This document shows, piece by piece, positions 30,200 to 45,600 of a stretch of DNA of 64,000 nucleotides (the stretch's first letter is position 1; every line of letters begins with the position of its first letter). The translations under genes and the position numbers were made by a program. The notes beneath the pieces are model-generated. The model worked only from the letters and a program-made list of their open reading frames with translations. It did not search any database and was not told the DNA's origin. The stretch spans positions 2,089,501 through 2,153,500 of the forward strand of contig NC_081810.1 in the NCBI RefSeq assembly GCF_030704535.1. The letters run 5' to 3'. Source of the DNA: Vitis vinifera. Taxonomy: Eukaryota; Streptophyta; Magnoliopsida; Vitales; Vitaceae.

Positions 30200-33100
30200 A
30201 AATAATTTTTAAACCCAATGGTGGGTATTGTCCATATCATCTGTCTTAATTCTAATACCATATCATAGCTTCCAATTTTCTAAAATCACATTGCTTTCAA
30301 GTGGTCACATTATTGCTTCACTACAATTGTAATCATTCCCTTATAGTTATTGATAATAATAAATTCAATGAATCCACTACTTCTAAATGTTATGATAAAA
30401 ATAATAAATATTATTTAATTATTTAAAATCAGGTTTTAATCATCTTATTTGAAAACCAATTAATATCTTTTAGTTAAAATAAGTCAAATCTTTTATGTCA
30501 TTTGATATTATACCTCGGGATTCCATTTGAAAAGTCATGAACCATTTTGAAACTTAAAAACAATATTGTTGCACCCCAATAAATTATTTTAAAGAAAATG
30601 AATATTGAAGATATTATATGTATATAACTTTGAATAATTAAGATGGGAATTTTTTTTGTTCATTTTGGGAAATAGATTATGTGTAATATATTTCATGTTA
30701 CTTTCAAAAGCATGATTCAAGGAACACACATCACCAAAATGGACAAAGCACCATATGTATGATAGTCCATAAATGTAGTTTTGAAAATAAAGCAACACCA
30801 TTGAGTGTTTCCCAATAAAAGTCAAGAAATCATTTGTTACATACCATTTCATCCTTCCACTAAGACCTCTTTTCTTCATTGAGAATTCTAACCCTACTTT
30901 TCTACCCCTTTGAGTGGGGTTTATGTTTTAACATTGAGCCTAGTCAATTCCTTTAATCCTTAAAGCAAAGTTAAAATCTTCCCCTTTCCTAAAAACATTA
31001 CCAACCAATGAATGAGATTCAAAATAAATCAAATAATATTAATGGCATAAAATATTTTTCTCACCCATTTTCTTTAAAATAAAATTTGAAAAACCCATAT
31101 TTTATATAAATATACTTAATTTTATAATATAAATATATATATAAGTATTTTTCAAATTTTATTTTCAGAAAGTAATATTATCATATGTACTAAAATTGTT
31201 AGGAACCTTGAACAAATAACAAAAATTTGTGCTCCATTTGGGGCACAAGGAGGAAAAATGCAATGTTTTTCTTTGCATCTACCATTATAGGACTTGTACA
31301 CAATTGGGGTAGTGAGGGCAATTTTTCGTCCAAAAAAATACTTAGCTGGCCAAGGGCAGATTTTGCCCAAAGGGATAGGGGTGGGGGACAGGGGACTGAG
31401 AATCCAATACCTTCCAAACACTCATTGTCTTTCTCTTTTCTCTAAACAGTGAATCTTGTAAGGTGGGGACCAAACAGGGCACTATTTTGGTCATCCAAAT
31501 TACAAAAAAGCCCATCATATACCCTATTTGAGCCACCCCATGTGGAATTTTTGGGGCTTTGTGGACAACATTATGAGGTGTGAAGGGTATTTTGGAGAAA
31601 AAAATTATATTTAATTCCATTTGTAATTCTTTATTCCTTCTATGGATGAAATGGAATTCCATGTAGGATTATGGGATTGTTTAAAGTGGTGTTTCATTGC
31701 TTCCATAACTACTTTCTTGGGAAAATTATTATTCTATTGAAATCTTTAGAGCCAACCACCCCCCCTCCCCTAAGAAAGCTTGGAAGGTTAGTCAACCTCC
31801 ACATGCAAAAAAGTGCTTCTCCTTTATTTTCTAATCACATTCTACTTTATCCAAATACCCACCAAATTATTCTAAGAATTAATAGGTTTTTTTAGGTCTA
31901 CACAAGTTCTGATAAATTAATTTTACTAAATCCAACAACAAAATACAATCAAAATATCCAAAACAATTTCACCTCAAGGGCACCCACCATGTCCAAAGTA
32001 TCAAACAAGTAGGACAAAGGAAAAACCCTTTTGTAGTACCTTCTACATTCCATCACAATATGAGACACCTTTCTCAACAGTTTTCTATGGATAAGTTCCA
32101 ATTATTTCATCATCAAGATTTAAAATTTTAGATTGATTTGAATGGGTGGGTCATATCAAAATTTTTGTTTCTATTTTCAATGACATTGTGGAGTAAAGTA
32201 GGGTTGACCATCCTGAGGATTGCTGTGAAATCAAAACTATGCAGTTCATACAAACCACACCTTTCAATTTCTTTCCCCCCCCCCCCAAAAAAAAAAAAAT
32301 CTCCTAAAGTAAAGACTTATTAATTGTTGACACTGATTCCAAGGTTTGTAGGGCAAGTGGACCCAAAATTAGGTGTCTTACCCCTAACCAACTTGGAACT
32401 TTTTTTGACTAATAGAATAGGATTACTTACAATTTGCTTTTCCTCTTTTGCTCGCAGCAATGAATTATTTACATTTGCCCATTGTATTTGTTTAAGAAAG
32501 TGTACATTTAGGCACATGGAGACCACTATTTTGTATCATTATGTAAATGTTTTAGGATAAGACTTTGACACAAAACCATAAATTAAGGTTAGGGGTATCC
32601 CACTTATTGGTTAGCATAAATAAATTAAATTAAGTTGATTATTTTATCAATATTAATAAAATTAACAATTAATTTTTTCATAAAAAAAGTTCAAAAATTT
32701 TAAGGAAGTTTAAAATCTTATTTTCTTGGTAAATTAGTTTTTCAAAAATCATTTTTTTTTGGGCCCCACCACCTAAATTTTCTTGTGCGGCTTCACTCAT
32801 TCCACAACTAGAATCTACCATTTGCCTCTGATTGAAACTAACAAACTAGGTATCCAACATGCCTCAGGGCAACTCCACAAAATTCACTAAGGTTGGTTTG
32901 ATTTCACTTATCAACCTAAAAATCATTGGTCTAACACTTGAAGCAAGATGTCTAGGACTAATAAAGGCTCGTCCCTACGACCTCAAATGCATGGACCAAA
33001 TGTGAGTAAGCTCTTGGATTGGCAAAGAGTCATCATCCCTCGAGAGTTTGTCACACCCTATAGTTGAATTATGGATCGATTGACAAGGATTCTTGTCAGA

Positions 33101-35220
33101 AATTTACATTTGTTACTCTTAGGGAAGGCCAGGGACACATTCCATCAGCCATAAACATCCTCCAATGATTTATTGGTCAGCACCCAACATGGACCTAACC
33201 AACTAATAATGCACTCAACATGACACCCAATGTATGCTAAGGGCATTAAATAATATATTACTAACCTTAATTTTTTTTTAAATTTGAGATATTAAATTTT
33301 TTTAATGCCACAAAAGTTTTTATGGTTTTTAAAAAATCATTTTACTTTCAACATAATTTTTTAAGAATTCATATATTTTATATAGAATTTGTTACTGTCT
33401 TTTATTTTTAAAATGAGAAAATAAGAAGCTTATCCAAATAATCACTACATTACATCTTAATATAAATAGGCTAAGTTATTTTCATGACTAAATAATTTCC
33501 AACATCTATTTCTTAGATTATAAAAGAGAAAAAAAGAAAAAAAAATCCATGTCTTTCCAAGAAAAAACTTTTTCTTGTTTAGTATAAATACCCCTCAACT
33601 TGACGAAAAATAATGAAACATATCACTCCCAATGATCGCAACCATTGTGTGCATGACACATGTCCTCAATAAAAGCCATAGAACACTGTACTTGAACAAC
33701 CCTTCTAAGAAAAACCCATTGGCAACTTTTTGTGACCAACGTTCATCCTCCCAATGCTCCCATCATAACCTAGGAACAGTAGTCACCGACCACAGAACAA
33801 TTGTATGATTAGGGGTGTGTGGTAATGAAGGTGTGGTCACTTTCATTTACACCCAACAGCCATGGGGGTGTGAGGGCAAAACAAAAGACATGGCATTGCT
33901 GTAGCTGTCTTTATTCCAGCACAGGGAAGGGAATAAACAGCACAGTGAATGTACAAGCTAGCCCCAGCAAAGCATGGGTGTCCTTTTGGAAAGGAAGTGG
34001 CCAAGGCCACAGCCCCTTCATTTCTGTGGTACTAAAACACAACCAGTTTTTTCTTCCCAGAGTGAAAAAGCTGGTTGTCATGGGTGTGTGGAGCTTGTCC
34101 TCTTTGATTTGTTTTATTGAAGGGTGAGAGGATTCCAATTAGTTTTTGTGTTTAAATCCAAGTGTTACAATAATGTTCTTGATTGATGATGTTTTTGGCT
34201 TCATGGGTGTCCGCAAATGTAGGGTACTCAATGCCCTAAGTAAGCCTATTTTGTTCTTAAATTTTCCTTTTGTTTGGGTACATTGGTCTTGTAGAGGCCT
34301 AGGTGAAAAGGACAATATACCATCTTTTTGTATGGAATCTCACCTTTAATGGAAAAAAGAGTTTTTCAGAATGTATGGTTGAAATGGGCAGCAAGAGGAT
34401 TGAAAAGATAATTGGCTTTGATGAATTCAAGTTATAAATACTATATCGTACTCACCCTAAATTTGGTATAGTTTTGATTTCTTGTATTGTATTTTCAAAG
34501 ATTGATAAGTAGATGGTGTAAACCCTATGTGATAAATCTTCTCAAAATCTCAAAAATATCTTAAATTATTGCTATAAAGGTAGGTGACCGAGAATATCAA
34601 TATTATGTTTGATTCCAATACCATCACAAATCTTCTCCAAATCTAAAAAATATCATGAATTATTGATACAAAGGTGGGTGACAAAGAATATTAATATTAT
34701 GTTCGATTCTAATAAACATGATTTCAAATTAGATCGATTTCTTTTAGTTGATAAAAGGACCTATTAGACATTAAGACAAAATTTAGGATCGACATTATTT
34801 TATTTTATTTTTAAAAAAATGTTTAGGAGTTAAATTGAGAGACCGAGAAAAAAAAAATTGTATTGATTTTTCTAATTTACTATATTTATATATATTAAAA
34901 TTTTCATTGCCTTTTAATGTTACTTATTTTCCTTTTATTATTGAATTATAAAATAAATTTTATTTCATAAACTGCTCTGGCTTGTATCTTACACTCGAAT
35001 CTCTCTTTAGGTCAAGTTTCTTTACAAATATGGGAAAGTTTTTATTCCCTAGAAGGATCTCTCGTATCAATGGGCTGGCTATTGAATGGGCCCTTACCCA
35101 AGTTTGGATAGATATAGGGCCTGAGGTCCAAATATGGACTCTTAACACAATGGCAGTGGCCCATGGACTCGTACGCCCACAACCTAGTCTTAAGTATTCA
35201 AGTGGCCAGTTGACAACCAA
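30200..35220. other. Intergenic DNA between DUF641 gene and histone H3
   Basis: Five kilobases without a recognised gene. It is mostly AT-rich, with a less AT-rich patch at about 33800-34130 (a 102-residue open frame with no known motif), a direct duplication at 34534-34721 and homopolymer runs near 32280. I see no transposon ends here. Confidence 0.5.
34534..34721. repeat. 94-bp direct duplication
   Basis: AAATCTTCTC...AAATATC...GTAGGTGACCGAGAATATCAATATTATGTT begins at 34534 and recurs from 34628 with about 10 percent change (GTGGGTGACAAAGAATATTAATATTATGTT). No coding content. Confidence 0.8.
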
Positions 35221-35224
35221 TCCT

Positions 35225-35881
<657 letters not shown>

Positions 35882-36699
35882 GCTAGCGTCTCGTGAAATC
35901 GAAGTTACCAGATCTAGGTTTTGTTCTCTAGATGTTTCTATTATGTGATCCGGTGATGGAGATGTAAATGTTATTGAAATCTAATGTTGAAATTGATTAA
36001 ATTATTAATGTGTTTTTTTTTCTTTTCTTTTCTTCTCTGTTGAGGGGTCTGGTATTGCATTCTGGGCACCCATGACAGCTCAATTCTGATGTTATTTTTG
36101 AAGGGTGAGAAGTGAGGGAAAGGACTTGCATTTTCTTTCGTTTTCCTGGGAAATTGTTTTCTTAGGAACTAAAATTAAACATTGTGCTTGATAGAGGTAC
36201 AAAGGTCAAGATAACTCTGGGTTTATGCACTTGAAAATGGTTTATTTGGGTACACGATTGGATAATCCCCTATTTGATCAAATTGAGTGGACGGCTTCAT
36301 TGGACTCATAAATGCAGACCAGGGTGGCAATGCAAAATGCACTGCAAGGAACTAAGTTCCACTGAAATCTTCCAGGGTGAACCTAGTCCTCAGCTTCATT
36401 TCAATCATATTCAAGTTATATAGAAATGAAAAAAGACCCAACTACTGTATGTGTCATGGGGTGATGTTATAGAAAAAGACAGACTTTTTCCAAGTTCATA
36501 TGATCAATGAAATTATATTTTGACATTGCTTGGAAGTGTTCTTGAAGCACATATATCATTGGACGGTTTCCTTTGTCATGCTGGAGGATTTCATGCCCCC
36601 CTTGCACCAAACTCAACAAGCCCATCTGGCCCTAGTTGATTAAAAATCCATGTGTGCAAAGATATTCGGCTAACTCTGGACATCTAGACTTTGCTCTGA

Positions 36700-39600
36700 T
36701 CACAAAGGGCCTTCCTCTTTGCTTTGGCAATGGTCTCCTTGGCATGACTTATGCCTTTGGGAAATCACTAGCAGGGATGATTGCTGCACCATATATAATT
36801 AATTAGGAATCAGACTTCTGTTCATTCTCAAATGGGACAATCAGTAAAATATATCAATGACATTGGATGAGATTTCCGTGAAATGAATTTAACATGCTAT
36901 CATCCAAGATCAATGAGGCATGCATTGGTTTATCCTATTCTCTGGAAACTACTTCCCATTTTGAAATAAGCATCTTTCCTCATTTGGCAGTTTTATACTC
37001 CAAAAGAAATACCCAATGGGTGGCATTAGTTTTCTCAAACTATTTTACTAGAGCATATCTGCATTCAATTAGAGATTGATTTCTACAAACGTGCACTTAG
37101 CTTCTTTATTTTCTACCCGCCCAAAAGAATAACTGGAAGAAAGGTAATGTTTCTTAAATACTATAACAATCCTACAAAAGAAATCTGCAGGCAGTGTCAA
37201 AACAGTGACTGGAACATGCTCAAGTGTTGCTAGTGTTTGGAAATACTTTGATTACTTTTAAGGCAAAAGTTGCTTTGTTTTTTCCACATGCATTTTAGTA
37301 AACACATTTGAAGAGAAGCAAAATCCAAAAAGCAGCTTATGTGAGTTACGAGGACTGGAAGCAGTTCAAAAAAGGCATGAAATAAAAGCATAACTGCTTT
37401 TGGAGAGAGAAGAAATGTACAAACCTTGGTTCCAGCTATGATGGTGCCATTGAGGGGATGAGTGGCACATGCAGTAACACCTTCAGACAAGGGAACAAAC
37501 ATGTTTTGTTTACACTGGTTTTTTACACCAGATAAGCTCTGCATATCCTCGCTATGGCAACAAAAGATGCAAGTAAGCAATAACTTTAAAATAAAAATTA
37601 ACTATAAAAAACCATATCTCATCCATTCTTTTTTTTTTCTTTAAAGACTTAGACTTGGATCATAACACATATCCATTTAGTGGAATATGATGTGGCTTCC
37701 TCAGAACATAAAAGAATTAAACAAGACATAATTTCCAAGTACTCCTAGAGAAACCCAATGACCATTTAACATGTGCTTAAAATTGTAAATTGGGATTTAA
37801 TGTCCTACCTGTACTCAACATGACAGGGAGAACTGGAGTCTGGATAGAAATCTAAAAGATGAATGCCATTATCTGATGACGATCCAACCGCATAGATCTG
37901 TATAAGAAGACATCACAGAGTAGAGTTACACTTTGGCCTCATGAGTGGGCTAATTATTTCGAGTCCTACAGAGTTGACCATGCGATATGAAATGATCTTT
38001 AACTTGAAAAGAGAATAAGATTGTGAAAAATATTGAAGCAATTCACCAAAACAATAGCACATGCCTCAGTATATAAGGTGCCTACACGAAATGTAGTTTC
38101 TAATGAACTTACAATATGATTCTGTCTCCATTGATCACCTTCTACTGAAACCAAAAGGTTCTCCAAAGAGTGAATTTTCCAACATTCATGAAGATTATAA
38201 AGTTTGTTCTTGCATTAGATGGCTTGCCAACTAATTCATTCTATTTCCTTTGTTAATTTTTCTCTGTAGGTCAAGAGTGTAAAGTTCTTTTTACAAGGTT
38301 TATAGAGATCTGATAGAGAAGGAAACTTCTAGGAGAACAGGAAAATAGAAGTTTATTTTAGGATTCAAGTTTGTGTGTCAACACTAAAATTAGAGATTTC
38401 CAAGCTCAGGATTTCAGACAAAAATATTTTTCCACACACAGAAAAGCATGCATATGCTAATCCACTTTGCCCACTAATTATTTGCATAATAAACATGAAA
38501 CTACAAATTATGTTTGAAAAAGAATAATTTGTCTTTGTGCACATATTTTTCTAATTATCAATATTGAAAGACAATACACATGAAAGCATGCATAGAACCA
38601 CATCCACTTTGACCACTCATTAATTGTAGGAACTCCTTGAGTTAGTTCCAAAATTCAACTAAAGTAAACAGATAGAATATTGTTTTACTGTAATGCTTAT
38701 CATACTGGACAAGCCAAAGTTGAACGTTGCATGCTCTTCTTGGATGACAACCTATTTTTTCCCACTATTGTAGAATATGTGGATAGCCAAATGGACAATT
38801 TTCTAAAGTATTTAGGCAATTTTCATAAGCTCAATTGTCAAAGAATTCATGATGTTTAATACAAAAAATAAATAAATACATAAATAACACTAGGGGTTAG
38901 ATGATGACATAATAAAACTAAGTTGAGTCCAGCCAAATCAAAGAATGAAATTTCTTACTGAATATGTTGGTAACCATGACGGTTTTCTGACATATGATAC
39001 ATCAGCTGAACTATTTGAGCCATTCCTAGTCCCTCAAGATAAACAAGAAATAAATAATTAGAAATTGAATACAAAGTGTTAAAGATTCCAATTACTATAA
39101 AATGCCACTTAAAAGGGTATTCAACTTTTCTTACAGCCAAGCTGGGGGAGGGCAATGAATATGTGTCACTTGAAAATTATGAATATCCAAAACACCTGAC
39201 CTGTATTAAGTAATGAATGGTACATAATCAGAATAACAAGATTGGCAAAAGCACATCGTCTCACATCTGGATTAGGTTAAACACTTGTCAATTAAACAAA
39301 ACTTAGAATGATCAACTGCTGTTAACTTAACCATACAGCACCTCATTAGTTCATTCTGTAGTCTCTATTGAATGTAACCATTACACTGTCTTCCTGTTTT
39401 AATTACACGCATAAAACCATCTCCTCTTCAATGCACAAACCACAGCAATTTAGTTAAATCTTTCCTCATCTTATCACCCACCGATGCTACCTCTAGGTTG
39501 CTGGCCAAGCATTCATTCTTAGCAGGTTTTGAATATCAATTTTAAGCATTATGTCTGGATTCAGAACTATGGGTATGCCAATGAATACATTAATACGGCA

Positions 39601-42600
39601 AGTAAAAAATGACTTCTATAGAAAAATTTTGGAAAAGTGATTTTTTAGTGTAAGTTGAGAAAATTTTTAGAAGATACAATAGCATAAATATAAGATTGAA
39701 ATATTGCAGAAAAATAAACATATAATTACAAGCATGCAAATTTTAAAGGTTGAAATGTTCGCAGGGTAAATATAAAATATATCCGCAAATTAAAACACCA
39801 TTTAATTGTTGAAATATCCACAGCTTAAACATCATTTACGTTAAAATATCCAAAAGAATTTACTACATTTTGTACCATCTCATGGGCAAACTCTTTCTAA
39901 CATTCAAGTTGCAAAAAAGAAACTAAAAAAGCTTTCCAAGTCAATACTATGCTTTCTTTTTCTATTTTTATGAGCAGTAACATTTGTAATACTCCAAAGA
40001 ATAGCATTACTTATTTACTGTAGGAAGGGAGTTTCTTTTAATTTTTTTCAACCAATCTCTCAATCTTTCATTAAAAAACTGGGTATAAGGATCACAGATA
40101 TGAGATATGGGTGTCAATTCTCAAGTGGTCTTCAGTAGTTATTTATAATTAGAATCTTCAATTTTATATCATAGACATCCAAGTTTTATTTTAACATTTA
40201 CACCTCTAGTCTAACTTCAAATAGTGTCCAAAAAGAATTCAAGAGGATGATGCTATTCCACAGAAATGGCATCTAAGTTTATGAACATGGTGAGTGCATA
40301 GTATGACCACACAAACCTGACCTTACAATAGACAATAAAAACAAGGACGAAAATGATGCCCGTAACATTGTTAAAGTTTTCAATCAGTAAAATGATGTTA
40401 ATTAAGCTTATAACATTTCAAACCTGAGCTGTGAAATCAACGTCATGGGATTCATTAGAGAACAAACAATGGAAACCATTACTAGTGCAACAACTATGGC
40501 CAGTTTGCAAGAGGGGCAACCATAGTTCAGTCATTTGAAAGTTTCATTGAAGCAGTTTGTTCAAATCAAATGTAACCCATAAAAAGCAACTGAAAACAAA
40601 TATCTTTGCAGTAATAGTAACAAATATTGTCAGGTTCGTCCCATTGTTGGCATTTGCAATCATGTTCCAATTATATGGAACAAACAAACACCAAAGCATG
40701 ACTAAAGCATGCCAGTACCATTTTGTCTATTACCAATATTAAATGCCTAACCTTATTGCTTTTTCCATCCAATTTTGATTGAATTAAAGAATCATGCTTC
40801 CTTGCAATCAAGGTAACAACCAAAATTTAAGAATCGTGATCAATGCTTTGTACAAATTTTATCTTTCTTATGACGAGTTTTGTAAAAAAACCATGTTTAC
40901 TATTGGTTTATCTAAACATCACACAACATATGGATCAGTAATGATATCTCAAAAGGAGAAGTGTTGATATTAATTCCCACAAAGAAGCAAGAAGAATCAG
41001 TAGATACATGAAAAACAAAGAGGAAGAAAGAAAGAAAAAAGAACACCACTGCATTTCTTTCCAAACCTACCAACCGTCATCAAGATGGAATGCCAATTGA
41101 TATGGGCAAGATGGATCAAGATCTACTGAGTGTATTTCCTTTGAAATGATATCTGCTTGTGCCTGCAGAATAATGACTTGTCATAAAGTGTAAACCAAGG
41201 GTGTGCTAAAGTTGTCTTTATACAGAATGAGGCACTGTATTTGAAGACCCAGATCTTGGCACAGGAAGAAACAATGCAAACAATATAAGCACATAGAAAA
41301 TTTCCAGAGGGGGATCAAACACCTACAATTCCTGTAAATCTACTGATCTTTTGAATTTGGGAAGTCAGAAGCATCTTTATAACATGACATTAAATAGTAA
41401 AGTTTAGCCTGTATACGTGTGCTATTCGCAGAAAAATAATTAACACCAATACGTGGGAATCCCCTCTAAGCAAGTCAAATGATGCTAAATTTTCCCCTGA
41501 AGTTAATCATTTATGACAATACCACTCCATTAGTATAAAATTATGTACAACCCACAGAACTTTGTCGTAATGATGCCAGATAATATCAATATATTTGTTC
41601 TTAAAAAAGGATTAAGAGAACTGCAAAAGAGTGAGAATTGATAACAATTAATATGACAAAACAACTGAGGCTTCCACTTCCCACCTACAATCCCTTCAGT
41701 CAAATTGTTTCACATGTGAAACTTGGGTGCGTATGGAAGTCAGGATGACAGCGAGCATAAAAACTTTGGTCAAATGACATTAACAATGACCAAAAATTTG
41801 GATATTTATCATTCCCATTTCACGGAAAACAAAGCCACTGACAAACATTGCATGTAGACTTTGAGAGCAGAAATGAACCTTTCCTTTGTAAATAAAGAAG
41901 ATAGGCTATCTATGATGGCTAAGATACATTTTTATGATTACAAAGCATCCCCGACCCTATACTCACAAGGGATTGAGGCACAGGATTTATCCTAGTGGAT
42001 CACATAACTGCTAGCAAACTGCATTATCTGATAAGCCCAAGCAGAGTTAAGCCTGAACCTTTGGTTCCTGAGCCATGGTCCAAAATCACTAAGCAGGGGA
42101 ATTATAAAAAAGAAAAAAATTTGAAATTCATTTTCTAGAAAGGAACACATTTCAAAAGCCAAAATGGTATGAACATCTGAAGAACCCAATTTGTGTACTT
42201 CAAAAGTGATGGTACAAAAAGTGGGGGGCTGTGTTGAATTTGTTGGGGATATCGCTGCAATGCAATACATCAATAGCTAGTGAAGATAACTGAGAACGAA
42301 AGAAAATAGCAACAAAATTACTACATACATACACATACCTTCAAGGGCTCAATTTTCTCCAGCATTGATGCTAACTTTATAGATGCTAGAGGAGGATGAT
42401 ATACCTAAATCAACAAAAATTATAGATAACAAGAATAAAAAATTTAGTGCATTTACACAGGTAATTACGGAAAATAAATTCACTAATTATAAATAAGAGA
42501 GTATATTTATATATAAAGAAGTAATTTTGTTAATTACATCATATAATTTTTTATATAATCACTAAGTAATAGATTGTAGAAAAGTAAAAACATTCGATAT

Positions 42601-45600
42601 GAGAATATATAATAGATATAATAGAAAGGTTCAGCTCATAACTTGGAATAAATGGACAAATTTAGTGATATGTGTGACTAAGTAACAAGGATGATAATAG
42701 GGGAACAGGTGTTCAACATAGCAATCTAAAAACAATGCATAGTAAGAGAAGGGCACTGGTGCCTGACAAAAGTAGTAAACATGACAAACACTTACATGGC
42801 TAACAATAACAGGATTCATATATGCTAATAAGGTTGTCATTGTTCTATTTTCAAATAGAAAGGAAAGGAGGCAGAATAATAATATGAAAAGTATAAATTA
42901 GCAGCCAATTACTGGACCTCTTTATGGCTTTGAAAAGCAGCAGATGTTCTTCCTCCACGAAGATCCCACATATATATAACCCCGAGTTTGCCAGCTCCAA
43001 AAATGATCTACAACAATTATATGAAAAATTTGTGTACTGAGGCTTTTTCAAGAGTGATAACAGAGAATATGCAGGGAAAGTTAGTATCTTAGGGGATAAA
43101 ACCATGCAATTGCATCTGCATATTTCCATGTAATAAATGAAGTTTCAAAAGGTCACAAAAGAACATTCATTTTTTTCTTTTGTAGGCAAAGTAAAATATC
43201 TATTAAAAAAGGGGTGTCAAAAGAGTGACTCAAGGTATACAATACCTATACGCCCACTGCCAAAACGGTCAAAAGAAGAAAGGAAAACAACCAAACAAAC
43301 GGGACTAAAACAACCTCGATAAGAGCCCAACCAATCAATAAAACTAACTAAAGTTAGAGGATAATCATCTATAAACAACTTTGCCTCTAACCAAGGGGAG
43401 TAAACAAAAGAATATTTTAGTCTCTAAATCGAAAGCATGCCATCATCAAAGGCCATTTTATTCCTTGCCTTCCATACCGTCCAAAAGATGTGTAAAGGAG
43501 CTGCTCTCCAAACCTTCTTGCAATTTTTCCCTACAAATGAACCATGCCAATTGAGAAGAGTCTCTCTAACCGACGAAGGAAGCACCTAGGACACCCAAAC
43601 CAAAGAAAATAACATCTCCCACAAGACCATTGTTTTAGCATAGTGAATAAGAAGATGGTCTTGGTCTATAGTCTCTTCATTCTCATGGCACATAAAACAT
43701 CTATTTACTAAGGCCTACCCTCTTTTTTGAACTAAATCCAAGGTTAAAGCTTTAACCCACATTGCCTCCCAAGCAAAGAAATTAATCTTAGGTTGCACCT
43801 ACATGTTCCAAATGCGAAGAAGAGTCACCTGACTCTAAGACATTGTAAAGAGATTTGACCGAAAACTAGCCACTCTTCATTTTAGTCCAAAGCACTGTGT
43901 CCTCCACATCTCCACACACTCTCTTCCCATGCAACTGTACCAAAAAGCTTTTGACCACCTCCACCTCCCAATCATTAAAGGATCTAAAGAAGCAAGGATT
44001 CCATCCCCCCCTCAATCGAGAAGTCCTAAATATCCACCACCCACACCTCTTTAGAATCAAATAAAGCAAACAAGGATGGAAAAGAGACACACAAAGGAAA
44101 ATCCCCACACCACTTATCCTTCCAAAATCTCACCCTCTGCCCATTACCTATTGAGAAAGAGATCCTAGTACTCATAAGATCCCAATCCTTCCTTATCCAT
44201 TTCCACAACCCAACACAATACACCTCTGTCACCTCTTGAGAGCACCCCACTTTCTTCCCCATACTTCCCTCTAATCACTTGATTCCACAAAGCCCCTCAC
44301 TCATTCGTAAACCGCCAATTCCATTTGCAAAGAAAAGCCTTATTGAGAGTGGAAAGACACTTGACCCCCAAACCCCTTTCTTTTTATCGAAGCACACAAT
44401 CTCCCATCTTACTAAATATGGCTTCCACTCCAAATTCCCACCTCCTCAAAGGAAATCCCTCTGAATTCCCTCTAGCCTATGTCTAACTAAGCTTGGCAAG
44501 TGTTCTCCCATCTTACAAAAGAACATTCATATATTCAGGATCATCAGAAGAAAAATATAAAGTCAATATAGGGTGCGAAATCACATAATTAGCAAATTGG
44601 TAGACCAAATCTTCTAAAAACATTTTTTCCCCCATTGAGACTTATACCTAGAACATCCCACAAACTCTCCCAACCCTGTACCACTTGAGTCAGGCCTCGA
44701 AAACAGAATCGATACCAAAAATTCAAAACATTTGACTGATGTCCAAACGATGAAATATACCTAATGAAATGTTGGATCAAGCTTGTCTACAATCGAATTT
44801 GTCCAAACCCAAAGATTGTAGGAAGTGGAGACATGACTTAATTGTCCAATTCTTTTCTTCAATGCCATAGTATGCACAACATGAGCACTTCATTCATTTT
44901 GAAAAATTCATGTATACAGATTAAATAAGTACTGAAGGTAGTTTCCAAGACATTAAGAATGTTATTTCTATCGTCTTTCATCTGAGATTGTGTTTGAGTC
45001 TGAAAGCAGGAGGATTTGCACAAGTATCCAATGTCCAAGCCTATGTCATGTTGTGTCCAGAACGGTTTTGGAAAGGCTCTAAACATTGTACTACTAAGGT
45101 CTCTGATCACACTTCCAATCCCCATCTAACCTAGGTTACCTAAAGCACATCCATCAAAATTTAACTTAAACGAACCTACAAAAGGCAAAATCCATATAAA
45201 GTGTAAATCCCTATCTAACCCGTCCAACCTACATACCAAGTTCTAATCAAAGTGTAAAACACTACAAGGAATACACACAAAAGTAGTAGTAATAGAGGTC
45301 TAGAAAGAGGAATAAAAATAAATTAGACCCCAAATAGTATTTGAACTCCTCCAATTATTCTAAAGAGCCCTTACATTTCTCTCCCACCAAAATATCTAGA
45401 TCAATGTGAGACAAGCAACATGTCAAAGTGCTCCGTCTCTGAGAGTACTACAGCTTAAAAAAATAGTCATCCTATCAGACACACTTTTGAAGGAGGCCCA
45501 AGGTCATCGGATAGTGTAAAAAAAAAAATGGTTTTGATACACCATTTCCTAAATACATAGTGTAACAGTCTAGACTAAGTGGTTCGTAAGGCCTCCTCAC

